This document shows, in pieces, positions 19,323 through 27,636 of a DNA stretch of 64,000 bases. How positions within the stretch are numbered: position 1 is the first letter of the stretch; each line of letters starts with the position of its first letter. The position numbers and the translations under genes are program-made. This stretch comes from Pseudomaricurvus sp050633365 (lineage in GTDB: Bacteria; Pseudomonadota; Gammaproteobacteria; Pseudomonadales; Cellvibrionaceae), in contig JBOEGJ010000019.1 of NCBI GenBank assembly GCA_050633365.1, positions 26,700 through 90,699 of the forward strand, given 5' to 3'. The notes below the pieces were generated by a model that did not search any database, had not been told where the DNA came from, and saw only the letters and a program-made list of their open reading frames with translations.

Positions 19323-20222
19323 TCAGGATTTCAGTTGCAAAATGCGGCGAGCGCCATTTAGAACGATCAAACCGATCAAAAAACCAATCACTAGATCCGG
19401 GTAGCGTGAACCAGTCAATGCAACTAATAAACCAGCCCCGATAACCCCAAGATTAGCAATCACATCGTTGGCTGAAAAAATCCAACTGGCCTTCATGTGG
19501 GCTCCGCTGTCCTTTTGTTTGGCAATGAGCACCAGGCACAGGGCGTTGGCCGCCAGTGCCACGCAGCCAAAGCTCATCATGAGCATCGACTCCGGTTCAC
19601 TGCCAAACAAAAATCGCCGGATAACTTCACTCAACGCACCCAGTGCAAGCAGCATCTGTAACCAGCCTGCAAAGTGCGCGGCACGCAGCTTCATTTGAGC
19701 ACTATGCCCTACCGCATAGAGCGCTAGGCCGTATACGGCAGCATCAGCAAACATGTCCAAGGAATCGGCAATTAATCCAGTCGACTGTGCAACCCAACCG
19801 ATGCTGATTTCTACCCCAAACATGAGGGCATTGATCGCTAATAGCCACTTGAGTATCCCGGCCTCTTTTTGATTGACGGCATCCGCTGAGGCCACAGCCT
19901 GAGATAATTCACTGCTGCCAATATCTTGGGTGTGTTCAAGCACAGCCCCTAGGCCCAATGATTCGATACGTGACCGTATGGCTTCCAGATTATTATCATA
20001 AAAGACCTTGAGTTTTCGATGGGGCGTATCAAATTCAAGGGCGATTCCTGGCCCAAGATCATCCAACGCCATGCGAATCATTCGCTCTTCAGACGGACAA
20101 TCCATCTTGGGCACCGAGAACTGGCTGACAAATCCACCGTTCGGTTGTGTGTCTGTAATAGGTGAAGGGGCAGCGTCGGCTTTTACCTGATCGGCGCATT
20201 GCTCTGTGCAACTTTCTTTCAT
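19323..20222 (-). CDS. Cation diffusion facilitator with N-terminal HMA-like domain
   Basis: The N-terminus is Cys-rich (ESCTEQCADQ) and leads into a ferredoxin-like HMA-type domain at about residues 30-95 (VPKMDCPSEERM). A CDF membrane domain follows, with roughly five to six helices. The zinc-site motif ADSLDMFADA in TM2 has the expected Asp spacing, and SANDVIAN stands in TM5 where other CDFs have HxxxD. It probably exports Zn, Cd or Pb from cytoplasm to periplasm, feeding CzcCBA. It is the first gene of the minus-strand operon, downstream of a MerR-type promoter at 20253-20283. The normal C-terminal cytosolic CDF domain is missing; the N-terminal domain may replace it. Confidence 0.85.
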   Translation of the reverse strand: MKESCTEQCADQVKADAAPSPITDTQPNGGFVSQFSVPKMDCPSEERMIRMALDDLGPGIALEFDTPHRKLKVFYDNNLEAIRSRIESLGLGAVLEHTQDIGSSELSQAVASADAVNQKEAGILKWLLAINALMFGVEISIGWVAQSTGLIADSLDMFADAAVYGLALYAVGHSAQMKLRAAHFAGWLQMLLALGALSEVIRRFLFGSEPESMLMMSFGCVALAANALCLVLIAKQKDSGAHMKASWIFSANDVIANLGVIGAGLLVALTGSRYPDLVIGFLIGLIVLNGARRILQLKS

Positions 20223-20252
20223 GTGAACACTCTTGTACTTTGATAGTATCGG

Positions 20253-20283
20253 AGTATAGACTCTATAGTTGCTATAGAGTCAA
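20253..20283 (-). promoter_or_regulatory. MerR-type promoter with 19-bp spacer and perfect operator dyad
   Basis: Read on the minus strand, TTGACT (20278-20283) and TATACT (20253-20258) are separated by 19 bp, the over-long spacing that MerR regulators correct by DNA distortion. Filling the spacer is GACTCTATAG-TTG-CTATAGAGTC (20259-20281), a perfect 10-bp dyad like PbrR/CadR/ZntR operators. It drives the CDF-led operon and lies between it and the divergent regulator gene. Confidence 0.85.
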
Positions 20284-20298
20284 GCGTTGGAGAAAATG

Positions 20299-20706
20299 AT
20301 GAAAATTGGTGAACTCGCCAAATTGACCGGGTGCTCTGTGCAGACAATACGCTATTATGAAAAAGAGAAGCTGCTTCAATCAAAAGCGCGTAGTGAAGGA
20401 AATTTTCGTCTGTATGATGCCTCAGCTGTTGAACAACTTATGTTTATTAAACACTGCCGTAGCCTTGACCTTGCTTTATCAGAGGTTCGTCAGTTGATTG
20501 AATTAAACCAATCGCCTGGTACGCATTGCGATGATGTGAACAAGATGATTGATAACCATATTGAGCAAGTAGAGCAGCGCATGATGGAGCTAGAAAGGCT
20601 TCGACAACATCTAACATCACTACGGGATAGCTGCTCAACTAACCGCACTGTCGAGGAGTGCGGTATTTTGAGAAACTTGTCGGCAAAGCAACTGGAGAAT
20701 CCGTGA
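20299..20706 (+). CDS. pbrR: MerR family Pb/Cd-responsive regulator (PbrR/CadR type)
   Basis: The N-terminal winged HTH (KIGELAKLTGCSVQTIRYYE) and a long dimerisation helix are typical of MerR proteins. Three cysteines stand where PbrR/CadR bind divalent metals: one before the long helix (GTHCDDV) and two near the C-terminus (RDSCSTNRTVEEC). Start 20299 follows GGAGA by 5 nt; 20296 is in frame too. It is divergent from the CDF operon with the shared operator at 20259-20281. A second site of similar design precedes the PbrT-like gene, so pbrR is the better symbol, though cadR is equally possible by sequence. Confidence 0.85.
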   Translation: MKIGELAKLTGCSVQTIRYYEKEKLLQSKARSEGNFRLYDASAVEQLMFIKHCRSLDLALSEVRQLIELNQSPGTHCDDVNKMIDNHIEQVEQRMMELERLRQHLTSLRDSCSTNRTVEECGILRNLSAKQLENP

Positions 20707-20729
20707 AGCCTATTCCTTGTTATTGGACG

Positions 20730-22691
20730 CTATGCCTGCCGTATCGAATTCCTCCTAACTTTCGACCGTAGTATGACCACAGCGAAAGCGAGTAGTATCA
20801 GTGCCTGGGACAATACTCCCTGCCATGTTGAATTAACGCCAATCCATTCAATTGAAAAACTAACCGGCAATGGTGAAATATCGATAAAAGCAGCTTCTTG
20901 AAGAGCTGATACAGCCTTGCCCATTAGTACGAACGAGAGGGCCAATAATAAATAGGTGGTTGTCGCGAAGAAGCGAGCTATGGGGAGCTTGATTGAATAC
21001 TTGATCAATACCCACGCCAACACGAAGAGTATAATTGTGCCGAGAAAGAACCCCCCTGCGACATAAGAAAATTGAGCATCAACAGATTGTGTCAGCAGCG
21101 ATTGGTAAAAAAGAATCGTTTCAAATATTTCGCGGTACACTGCGATAAATGCAAGGGCGGTTAATCCCCAGAGGGTTCCAGACTTAAGTTTGGTATTAAT
21201 ATGTTGCTGGATATAGGCTTGCCATTGCTCAGCATGAGTTTTGTCATGCATCCAGATGCCGACATAAAATAACACCACCGCGGCTAACATCGCGGCGACA
21301 CCCTCCATTACTTCCCTACTGGCACCGCTTATACTGATTAGTGTTTGGGCTACCAGCCATGTGGCACCACCAGCGAATAGCGCGGAAATCCACCCAGCAT
21401 GCACATACTTTAGTGCATCCCGGCGTTGCGTTCGTATCAGCACTGTCGTTAACGCAATAATGACTAACAGCGCTTCCAAGCCTTCGCGTAGCAGAATCAC
21501 CAAACTCGCTGAAAAAAGCGTTCCATTCGATAGGGCCGATTCAGTTAAAAGCCGTTCGGCTTGATCCAATTGATTGAATGCATTGGACATCACGCTGTCC
21601 AATTCGGGGTCATTTTGTGGCTGGCTGATAGCATGACGAAGTTTAATCAAGGTGGTTTCAATACTTTTCCGCAATGCTTGATTTCTTGCATCCAGGTTGT
21701 TTTCAACTAATTCAAAACCATCCAGGTAAGCGCTAACAGTGAGATTGTGTGCCCGATCATATTCGCCCATGTGGTACGCAGATTGCGCTGCTTTAAGCCG
21801 TTCTCGGGTGACAGTTAATGGTGTGCTCTTTGCGACAAACAATGAGTCCGGGTTGGCTCGAAGTTGTTCAACGACATTTATATGCTTGTCGGGCAGCTCT
21901 TTGGCTAACAATGTGGGACTATAGTTTACAAGTTGTTGCAGAGAAATGACGGGGTCGGCTTGAGCGAGAAGTTGCTCAGATGGCTGGAAAGCAAGGCTAC
22001 CCACATAGAACGCCAGTGACCACTTCTGTTGGTCGGTTAATTGATCAAAAGCAGGCATAGCCGTGCCGTCGATACCGTTGGCAATCGCATCATATAGGCC
22101 GAGGATGGATCGGTTTAATGCGCGTTCTTTGTCAGTGAAATCAGTAGGGGATGGCTCTAAATTTGCAGCTGCAATTCCATCTCCCTGTCCGGTTACACCG
22201 TGGCAGCTAGCACAGTTGTTTTCATACATCTGTTGCCTTTCAGCTATCGCCATTAGCGCAGTGGGCAGAGATGATTGTGGTGCCAGTGTCAGTACTGAAT
22301 ACCTCAATTCAGCGGTTAACACTCGCACGGTATTGATGCTTTGTTTGTTCTGGATAGATGATTGAAGCGACTTTGCTTGGTGGACAATAGGTTGGAGCTT
22401 GCTAAAAGATTCAGCTACACGCGAGATTTTCGTAGTAATTAGGCTGGAGAACTCCAGCATCTCCTGATACTCTCCATTGTCAGTTATCTGACCGTCGTTG
22501 ACAGCTTCGGAGTAATCAACACCGATATATTCTGCTAATTGTGCAATCTGCCGCAGTTCCACCAGGTGATCTTCGGATGCGGCAAGGCCCACGATTGACC
22601 AAGATACGAACACAAATAAAAAGCAAAACGCATAAATACGCCTAATAGAATGCTTTCGTTCAGATGAAAGGGTCATTACAAGCGATGGCAT
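20730..22691 (-). CDS. pbrT: PbrT-like cytochrome c / FTR1 family permease fusion
   Basis: The chain has a signal/TM segment (residues about 20-37), a periplasmic helical part, a c-type haem site CASCHG (near residue 157) with a cytochrome c fold and possible axial Met in GTAMPAF, and a C-terminal FTR1 permease with seven or so helices. Both REXXE-type sites are present: REGLEALLVI (near residue 405) and REIFETILF (near 520). The family imports Fe or Pb. The cytochrome-fused form is known from PbrT of lead-resistance operons. It converges with pbrR. The promoter at 22729-22759 has a MerR-type spacer, and a Fur-like box abuts it. Confidence 0.85.
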   Translation of the reverse strand: MPSLVMTLSSERKHSIRRIYAFCFLFVFVSWSIVGLAASEDHLVELRQIAQLAEYIGVDYSEAVNDGQITDNGEYQEMLEFSSLITTKISRVAESFSKLQPIVHQAKSLQSSIQNKQSINTVRVLTAELRYSVLTLAPQSSLPTALMAIAERQQMYENNCASCHGVTGQGDGIAAANLEPSPTDFTDKERALNRSILGLYDAIANGIDGTAMPAFDQLTDQQKWSLAFYVGSLAFQPSEQLLAQADPVISLQQLVNYSPTLLAKELPDKHINVVEQLRANPDSLFVAKSTPLTVTRERLKAAQSAYHMGEYDRAHNLTVSAYLDGFELVENNLDARNQALRKSIETTLIKLRHAISQPQNDPELDSVMSNAFNQLDQAERLLTESALSNGTLFSASLVILLREGLEALLVIIALTTVLIRTQRRDALKYVHAGWISALFAGGATWLVAQTLISISGASREVMEGVAAMLAAVVLFYVGIWMHDKTHAEQWQAYIQQHINTKLKSGTLWGLTALAFIAVYREIFETILFYQSLLTQSVDAQFSYVAGGFFLGTIILFVLAWVLIKYSIKLPIARFFATTTYLLLALSFVLMGKAVSALQEAAFIDISPLPVSFSIEWIGVNSTWQGVLSQALILLAFAVVILRSKVRRNSIRQA

Positions 22692-22713
22692 ATGGGTTTT
22701 TCCTCTAGCTAAC

Positions 22714-22728
22714 TGATAATTATTCGCA
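22714..22728 (-). promoter_or_regulatory. Candidate Fur box at the pbrT-like promoter
   Basis: TGATAAT-T-ATTCGCA matches the 7-1-7 Fur pattern TGATAAT-N-ATTATCA at 12 of 14 positions. It lies just downstream of the -10 hexamer, where a bound repressor would block transcription start. Iron control in addition to the MerR-type control is an inference. Confidence 0.4.
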
Positions 22729-22759
22729 ATTGTAATGTCTGTAGTAGCTATAGAGTCAA
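22729..22759 (-). promoter_or_regulatory. Second MerR-type promoter, upstream of the pbrT-like gene
   Basis: On the minus strand TTGACT (22754-22759) and TACAAT (22729-22734) are 19 bp apart. The spacer begins with CTATAG as in the first promoter, and the outer half-site CTATAGAGTC is identical; the other half-site matches at 6 of 10 positions. It therefore probably belongs to the same regulator. Confidence 0.7.
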
Positions 22760-23130
22760 GCTGAGTTGCAGGTGATATTCAAAGTATCAGTGGCCTGGTG
22801 TAGGCATGCTACTAATGATTGGCTAAGGTATTATTCGCCGGTATTTGGACAAATGGGTCTTGCTGTCCGGCAGCGCGAATGGCTGTTAGTGCCCGATTCT
22901 TCCTGCGGTTCTTTAGAGCCTAATCCAATTACGAGAGGTAGGTTAACGTAGTGTTCTAGGAACCTGGTTAATGAATAACTACAGTCCGGTAATAAGCGCT
23001 TATGCTGCTTCTTTAGCATCAGCCGAATCGTAGATACGTTCAAGAATATGGGTCTTATTTTGAACTTTAAGGCGGTATTGTTATCGGATATGCTACTATC
23101 CTAGTGTTGGTATTTGGGTTCAAATTATTT
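22760..23130. other. Intergenic region, no supported gene
   Basis: This 370-bp stretch lies between the divergent pbrT-like and Cys-rich peptide genes. Only short frames are open (such as 22766-22951 + and 22831-23043 -) without ribosome sites or recognisable domains. It may hold a remnant of a lost gene; I could not identify it. Confidence 0.4.
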
Positions 23131-23490
23131 ATGTGCCTTCATCGCAGGGTCATTGTAATTTTCATACTTGCATTTTTCTCATGCCAGTTAGTTATGGCGA
23201 GTGTGGCAGACCCCTGTGCGTTATATTCAGAAACCACGCATAGCCAACTTCAAAATTCGATAATTGAAGGTGTTTCAGGTGAGGAGGACTTGGAGTCCAT
23301 CACCATAGGGCTAGCCATACAAGAATGTGAACACTGTTGTCATAGTTCTGGCCATAGTCATTTTTTGTCATTTTTCTCGCCAATACCTGCCGATACTGTA
23401 GGTAGCAAATCTACTTTATTGTCTAGTCATAACGTAATCTATCAGTCCCGCTCGTTAAGCCCCTTGCATCGCCCCCCGATCATAGCCTGA
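23131..23490 (+). CDS. Small exported Cys/His-rich protein, CzcI-like, solitary
   Basis: The protein has 119 residues with a signal peptide (hydrophobic VIVIFILAFFSCQLVMAS), an acidic middle, the cluster CEHCCHSSGHSH and a C-terminus ending LHRPPIIA. It shares the layout and the CxHCCH core of the protein at 18219 and the Arg/His-Pro-Pro tail of those at 35826 and 41028. Start ATG 23131 puts the signal peptide at the N-terminus. No efflux genes follow, so it may be the surviving leader of a lost metal operon, with the IS remnant at 23898 a sign of that loss. Confidence 0.6.
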   Translation: MCLHRRVIVIFILAFFSCQLVMASVADPCALYSETTHSQLQNSIIEGVSGEEDLESITIGLAIQECEHCCHSSGHSHFLSFFSPIPADTVGSKSTLLSSHNVIYQSRSLSPLHRPPIIA

Positions 23491-23629
23491 TCATTTTTAG
23501 TCAAATTAGCCCCATTGTTTAGAAACGCTTAATCCGTGTTTCATCATTCGGTGATGATTTTGGAGAGTGAAATTGAATTTCTAGTCTATGGGTGCCAAGA
23601 CTTAACTGCTTGCTAATAGGGGCAAGGTT

Positions 23630-23827
23630 ATGATTCAAAGTAGAGTGGAAGAAAAGTCAGCTGAATGTCATTTTCGAGCAAGCCGAATATATTTTATAGG
23701 CGGTAATGGTTGGTATTTTCTAACGCGTGAGGGAATTAGTTTTGGGCCATATGTTTCAAAAGCTGAGGCCGAGAATCATGTGTCACTATTTCTTTTTATG
23801 CTTGAAAGGGGGCGACTATGGTGGTAA
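23630..23827 (+). CDS. DUF6316-like small protein
   Basis: The 65-residue soluble protein has the core YFIGGNGWYFLTREGISFGPYVSKAEAENH, which reads like the small DUF6316 proteins of marine gammaproteobacteria (aromatic GGWYF..REG..GPF..+.EAE). The start ATG has a modest GGGGCAAGG site. Its function is unknown. It stands alone between the Cys-rich peptide and the IS3 remnant and does not look like part of the metal operons. Confidence 0.6.
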   Translation: MIQSRVEEKSAECHFRASRIYFIGGNGWYFLTREGISFGPYVSKAEAENHVSLFLFMLERGRLWW

Positions 23828-23897
23828 TTCGCTGTGGTCCCCAAATGGCGTAATTATTAGCGTCAGATAATCTCGTATTTTTCAGAGGCCGAGTATC

Positions 23898-24263
23898 TCA
23901 TATATCGTCCTCCCCATCCCCGAGCACGCTTTTTTTGAGTACGCGGTTTTCCATAAATACCTCAGCCAGCGTTTCCTTCAGCGCAGCGGTTTCAGCACGT
24001 AAACCTTTGACTTCGCCGGGGGTGGCTTCACGAACTGTATCGCCTGACAAGCGCTTCTTACTGGCTTCCAGAAAGTCCTTTGACCAACGATAATAAACGT
24101 TGATATTGATACCTTCCCGGCGGCACAGTTCGGCCACACTATCCTCACCACGCAATCCTTCGAGTACATTGCGGATCTTTTCTTCAGACGAATAATGTTT
24201 ACGAGTAGCGCGACGGATGTCACGTACAGTTTTTTCAGCACCGGGTTTTCTAGTCATCATCAT
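23898..24263 (-). CDS. IS3 family transposase OrfA, without OrfB
   Basis: The helix-turn-helix protein (KHYSSEEKIRNVLEGLRGEDSVAELCRREG) is followed by a leucine-zipper region (LRAETAALKETLAEVFMENRVLKKS), the normal plan of IS3-family OrfA. Three consecutive ATG codons (24263, 24260, 24257) follow GAGGAA; the last is best spaced. In a complete element OrfB would follow on the minus strand through a -1 frameshift, but only about 70 bp separate the stop from the next gene and no DDE domain is present. It is therefore an IS remnant. Confidence 0.85.
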   Translation of the reverse strand: MMMTRKPGAEKTVRDIRRATRKHYSSEEKIRNVLEGLRGEDSVAELCRREGININVYYRWSKDFLEASKKRLSGDTVREATPGEVKGLRAETAALKETLAEVFMENRVLKKSVLGDGEDDI

Positions 24264-24708
24264 TTCCTCTTCGAGTAAACGATGAACCAAAAACCTCTCT
24301 TAATCAAATCGCCAATCTGGTCCAACTAGTGCTGACGGGGTACAAATGAACCGCGAACAACAAATATTCTGGAGCATACCGGATTAAAAAATACGGCTGA
24401 GACCCATCGAAATAAGGAATTCTGTCTGGTGTTAGTGGAATTTTTTTGGTTAGAGAACGTGACGATTAAATGTGAGCTTTAGTTTGGGAAAAACTGAGGC
24501 CATTTAGATTCCTTAATTGATCTTCCCCCTGTTAGATGTCGCTTGTGCCTAGCGTGAATTGTCGACGTTTTGTGCTTCATTTTTTTTAAAATTTTTCTGT
24601 TGTTCGTTCTTACTGCTTGAATATGCAAATCTTAGTGTGTATGATAATTATTTGCATTATAGTGACTTGCTACAACTATTTTGATGTGGGCATATGGGAG
24701 ATTTTTTC
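24264..24708. other. Intergenic region with receptor promoter
   Basis: There is no supported gene. The AT-rich right part (24560-24700) carries the control region of the TonB receptor, including the Fur-like box at 24643-24661. The left part may be IS flank; no terminal inverted repeat was identified. Confidence 0.5.
24643..24661 (+). promoter_or_regulatory. Candidate Fur box upstream of the TonB receptor
   Basis: The 19-mer starting GATAAT and ending CATTATA matches the Fur consensus GATAATGATAATCATTATC at 14 of 19 positions, with both outer hexamers conserved. It lies 48 bp before the chosen start codon, consistent with iron repression. Confidence 0.6.
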
Positions 24709-26865
24709 ATGCTTAAATTCCGAGGGCCTCTGTTTGCAGCGGCTATTTTTCTGGCCAATTACTCTTTCGCAGAGGGTGGTTATGTAGAGGAAGTAACAAT
24801 CATTGGTGATCGAGGTGATGCTCAACAATTACCAGGCTCCGCTTTTGTCGTTGATGAGCGAGCGTTAGCGAAGTTTGAGTACACCGATATAAATCGTATG
24901 GTGCGCCAAGTACCTGGGGTTTATCTACAGGAGGAGGACGGGTTCGGCTTACGACCGAATATCGGAATTCGTGGTGCTGGCGCTGAGCGTTCTGAGAAGA
25001 TAACGTTGATGGAAGACGGTGTGCTAATTGCTCCAGCCCCGTATTCTGCCCCTGCAGCCTACTATTTCCCGGTAGCAGGCCGTATGAGTGGAGTCGAAGT
25101 GTTGAAGGGGGCGAATATTCTGCGTCACGGCCCCTCAACAGTAGCGGGTGTAGTTAACCTCATCTCGACCCGTATCCCTGATGAAGCCGGTGGTCAGATT
25201 AACCTTGAAGCCGGCGAATATGGCAGCAATCGTATTACTGCCAACTATGGTAACAGCGGAGAAAATTGGGGTTGGCTAGTAGAGACTCATCAGCAGGAGA
25301 GCGATGGTTTCAGAGACATTGATCGATCAAACAGAGATAGTGGCTTTGATATTGAAGACTATGTGATCAAGGCAAGAATCAATAGTGATAGTCATGCCCC
25401 TATCTATCAGCAACTGGATATTAAACTTCAGTATTCAGAAGAGATGTCTAACGAAACTTATGTTGGCCTCACAGACGCTGATTTCGATACTGATGTAAAT
25501 CGTCGTTATGGTCTGACCGAACTTGATCAGATGAATACTCGTCACAATGGCGCCAATCTTCGTTACCTGGCCAAGTTCAATGAGCAGTTCAGCCTGACCA
25601 CTACTGCTTACTACAACAAATTCAAGCGCGACTGGTTCAAGGTCGACAAGATTGATGGTGGCAGCTTCGGTAGTATTATCGATGCAGCAAATGTCGGGGA
25701 TCAAAACGCCCAAGACATTCTAGACGGTATTGCTGATGCCGAAATAAGCATCAAACACAATAACCGTGAATACCTGAGTAAAGGTGTTCAGTTGGTTGCT
25801 GACTGGACGATAGCGGATCACCAACTGCAAGGGGGGATGCGCTACCACGAGGATAATGTCGACCGCTTCCAGCCCGCAGAGGTCTACCAGCAGACTAGTG
25901 GTGAGATGATCTTTGACTCGATCAGCAACCCCAACTCCAGTAATAACCGTGTAGAAGAAGCGGAAGCCCTAGCCCTGCACCTGATGGATGTCTGGAGTGT
26001 TACCGATGCGCTGCAGTTGACCTTGGGTTTGCGTTACGAAGATATTGAGACTGAGCAGCGTCGTTACAGTGACATTGTTCGTAGCACGAGCAGCGTCACT
26101 GCGGAAAATAGCGTGGATGAGCTGCTGTGGAGTGTTGGCGTCACCTATGATTTAAGCAATCAGTGGCAGCTACTAGCTGGTACGCATACAGGATTTGCAC
26201 CGACGTCTCCGGGGGCTCAGGAGAATATTGATCCGGAAAAGAGCACTAACTATGAAGCTGGTATACGCTTTCAAGGCGATAACGTGAACGTTTCTGCCAT
26301 CGCCTTTTACAGCGATTACGAAAATAAGGTCACCAACTGCTCGGTGGCGTTCCCCTGCGGTGAGTTTACCAGCGGTTCGGAGAGCGAAGGGGAATCGGAA
26401 ATTAAGGGGCTGGAGTTGGTCCTGAATAGCAGCCTTTACAAAAATAGTGACCTTAATATTCCGCTGATGGTGAGCTACACCTACACCGATGCTGAAATTA
26501 CCGATGCCGCCGAATCAAACAACCAGGATGGCGATGTACTGGCTTATGTGCCGGAAAATATCTTGAATGCGCAGATCGGCTTTGAACTCGCATCGGGCTG
26601 GAGTACCTATTTGAACGCCAGCTATGTCGACGAAATGTGCATCGAAAACAGTTGCGAGCGTAGCGGTGTCGATGACACCTTCCTCACAACGGATGATGTG
26701 CTGGTGTTTGATTTGGCCACACATTACCAGGTTAATGAAGCAACAAGTGTCTATCTGAAAATGGACAACCTGTTCGATGAGCAAGGTATTGTGGCACGCA
26801 GTCCGGGAGGGGCTCGTGCGAGCAAACCACGTACAGCGACTGTTGGTATGAAAATCTCATTTTAA
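24709..26865 (+). CDS. TonB-dependent outer-membrane receptor, FecA-like
   Basis: A signal peptide (residues 1-22, ending YSFAEG) is followed by a TonB-box-like segment VEEVTIIGD. A plug domain (residues about 40-150, with PGVYLQEEDGFGLRPNIGIRG) and a 22-strand barrel ending in aromatic F complete the protein. The plug resembles ferric citrate receptor FecA and its relatives. ATG 24709 follows GGGAG by 8 nt; 24694 is the upstream alternative. A Fur-like box precedes it, so the ligand is probably a ferric chelate. No permease, TonB or FecIR-like regulator lies nearby, so it depends on host partners. Confidence 0.88.
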   Translation: MLKFRGPLFAAAIFLANYSFAEGGYVEEVTIIGDRGDAQQLPGSAFVVDERALAKFEYTDINRMVRQVPGVYLQEEDGFGLRPNIGIRGAGAERSEKITLMEDGVLIAPAPYSAPAAYYFPVAGRMSGVEVLKGANILRHGPSTVAGVVNLISTRIPDEAGGQINLEAGEYGSNRITANYGNSGENWGWLVETHQQESDGFRDIDRSNRDSGFDIEDYVIKARINSDSHAPIYQQLDIKLQYSEEMSNETYVGLTDADFDTDVNRRYGLTELDQMNTRHNGANLRYLAKFNEQFSLTTTAYYNKFKRDWFKVDKIDGGSFGSIIDAANVGDQNAQDILDGIADAEISIKHNNREYLSKGVQLVADWTIADHQLQGGMRYHEDNVDRFQPAEVYQQTSGEMIFDSISNPNSSNNRVEEAEALALHLMDVWSVTDALQLTLGLRYEDIETEQRRYSDIVRSTSSVTAENSVDELLWSVGVTYDLSNQWQLLAGTHTGFAPTSPGAQENIDPEKSTNYEAGIRFQGDNVNVSAIAFYSDYENKVTNCSVAFPCGEFTSGSESEGESEIKGLELVLNSSLYKNSDLNIPLMVSYTYTDAEITDAAESNNQDGDVLAYVPENILNAQIGFELASGWSTYLNASYVDEMCIENSCERSGVDDTFLTTDDVLVFDLATHYQVNEATSVYLKMDNLFDEQGIVARSPGGARASKPRTATVGMKISF

Positions 26866-27156
26866 GACTTGAGGCTTCAGTTTTAAGTAACTGATTTCCA
26901 ATTAGGTCTTAGTTGCGTGTAGTCTTAGCTGTTGTAGTCCAGACTTGATCTGACAGTTACCGATTTTTCAGATGGTGTTTGTCAGGTTAGGTCAGGTTCA
27001 GTTCATGAACTTTTCTGATCCATCTTTTTAAACCTCTGTCGATAAAATCCTTTTAAGTGTTAAAAACTTACTTCTCTATCGGAAAGATTTTCTGTCGTTC
27101 TGGTTGGGTGGTCGGTTAACAATAGGAGTAACGAAACCTACTTAAGAGGGACGACG

Positions 27157-27636
27157 GTGCCCAAGCCGCAGATTAACATTCTGTTCGCCTTAACAGTTTT
27201 ATTTACTGTGATACTTTCCACAGCTTATGCGGAAGATTTTCCGGTATCTATTATTGCTATTTCATCCGATCAGCGGCCATTCCTGCCTATCGACTGGAAT
27301 GGTTTTGGAACTACCGGAAACCAACCTAAATTTACGCTTCTTAACCTCAATAGTGTCCAGTCTATAGAGGAGCGATTGGGTAAGGGGTTACCTAATGATC
27401 CTAAACAGGCGCGCGCAACGGTCGATCAACGCATTGCACAGATAGGCCGTTCTCAGTTAGATGCCGAGTTACGCACTGCTTATCTTCCTCTGGGCACTAT
27501 GATGGCGTATGGCCTTGACCGTTATCCAGTAATTATTTTCGATAAGCGAGAGGTGATCTATGGAATGACCGATCTCTCTCTAGCCATCAATCGGCATCGT
27601 CAGTGGCTTAAAGATAAAAATGGAGGGGGTAATTGA
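27157..27636 (+). CDS. TIGR03757 family integrating conjugative element protein
   Basis: An exported protein (signal ending STAYAEDF, about residue 25) of 159 residues carries the C-terminal family pattern LDRYPVIIFDKREVIYGMTDLSLA. In related ICEs this gene directly follows the VirB4-like gene; here 14.6 kb of cargo separates them. It starts at GTG with AAGAGGG (27144-27150) upstream, as no ATG is suitably placed. It begins module B, with the next ATG overlapping its stop. It resembles TrbC/TraW-type thioredoxin-like pilus assembly proteins only weakly; the role is inferred from position. Confidence 0.83.
   Translation: MPKPQINILFALTVLFTVILSTAYAEDFPVSIIAISSDQRPFLPIDWNGFGTTGNQPKFTLLNLNSVQSIEERLGKGLPNDPKQARATVDQRIAQIGRSQLDAELRTAYLPLGTMMAYGLDRYPVIIFDKREVIYGMTDLSLAINRHRQWLKDKNGGGN

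Noticed and set aside
22831..23043. Minus-strand frame upstream of pbrT, possibly a gene remnant
   Set aside because: No recognisable domain or ribosome site; I could not support it as a gene or assign it to a known element.
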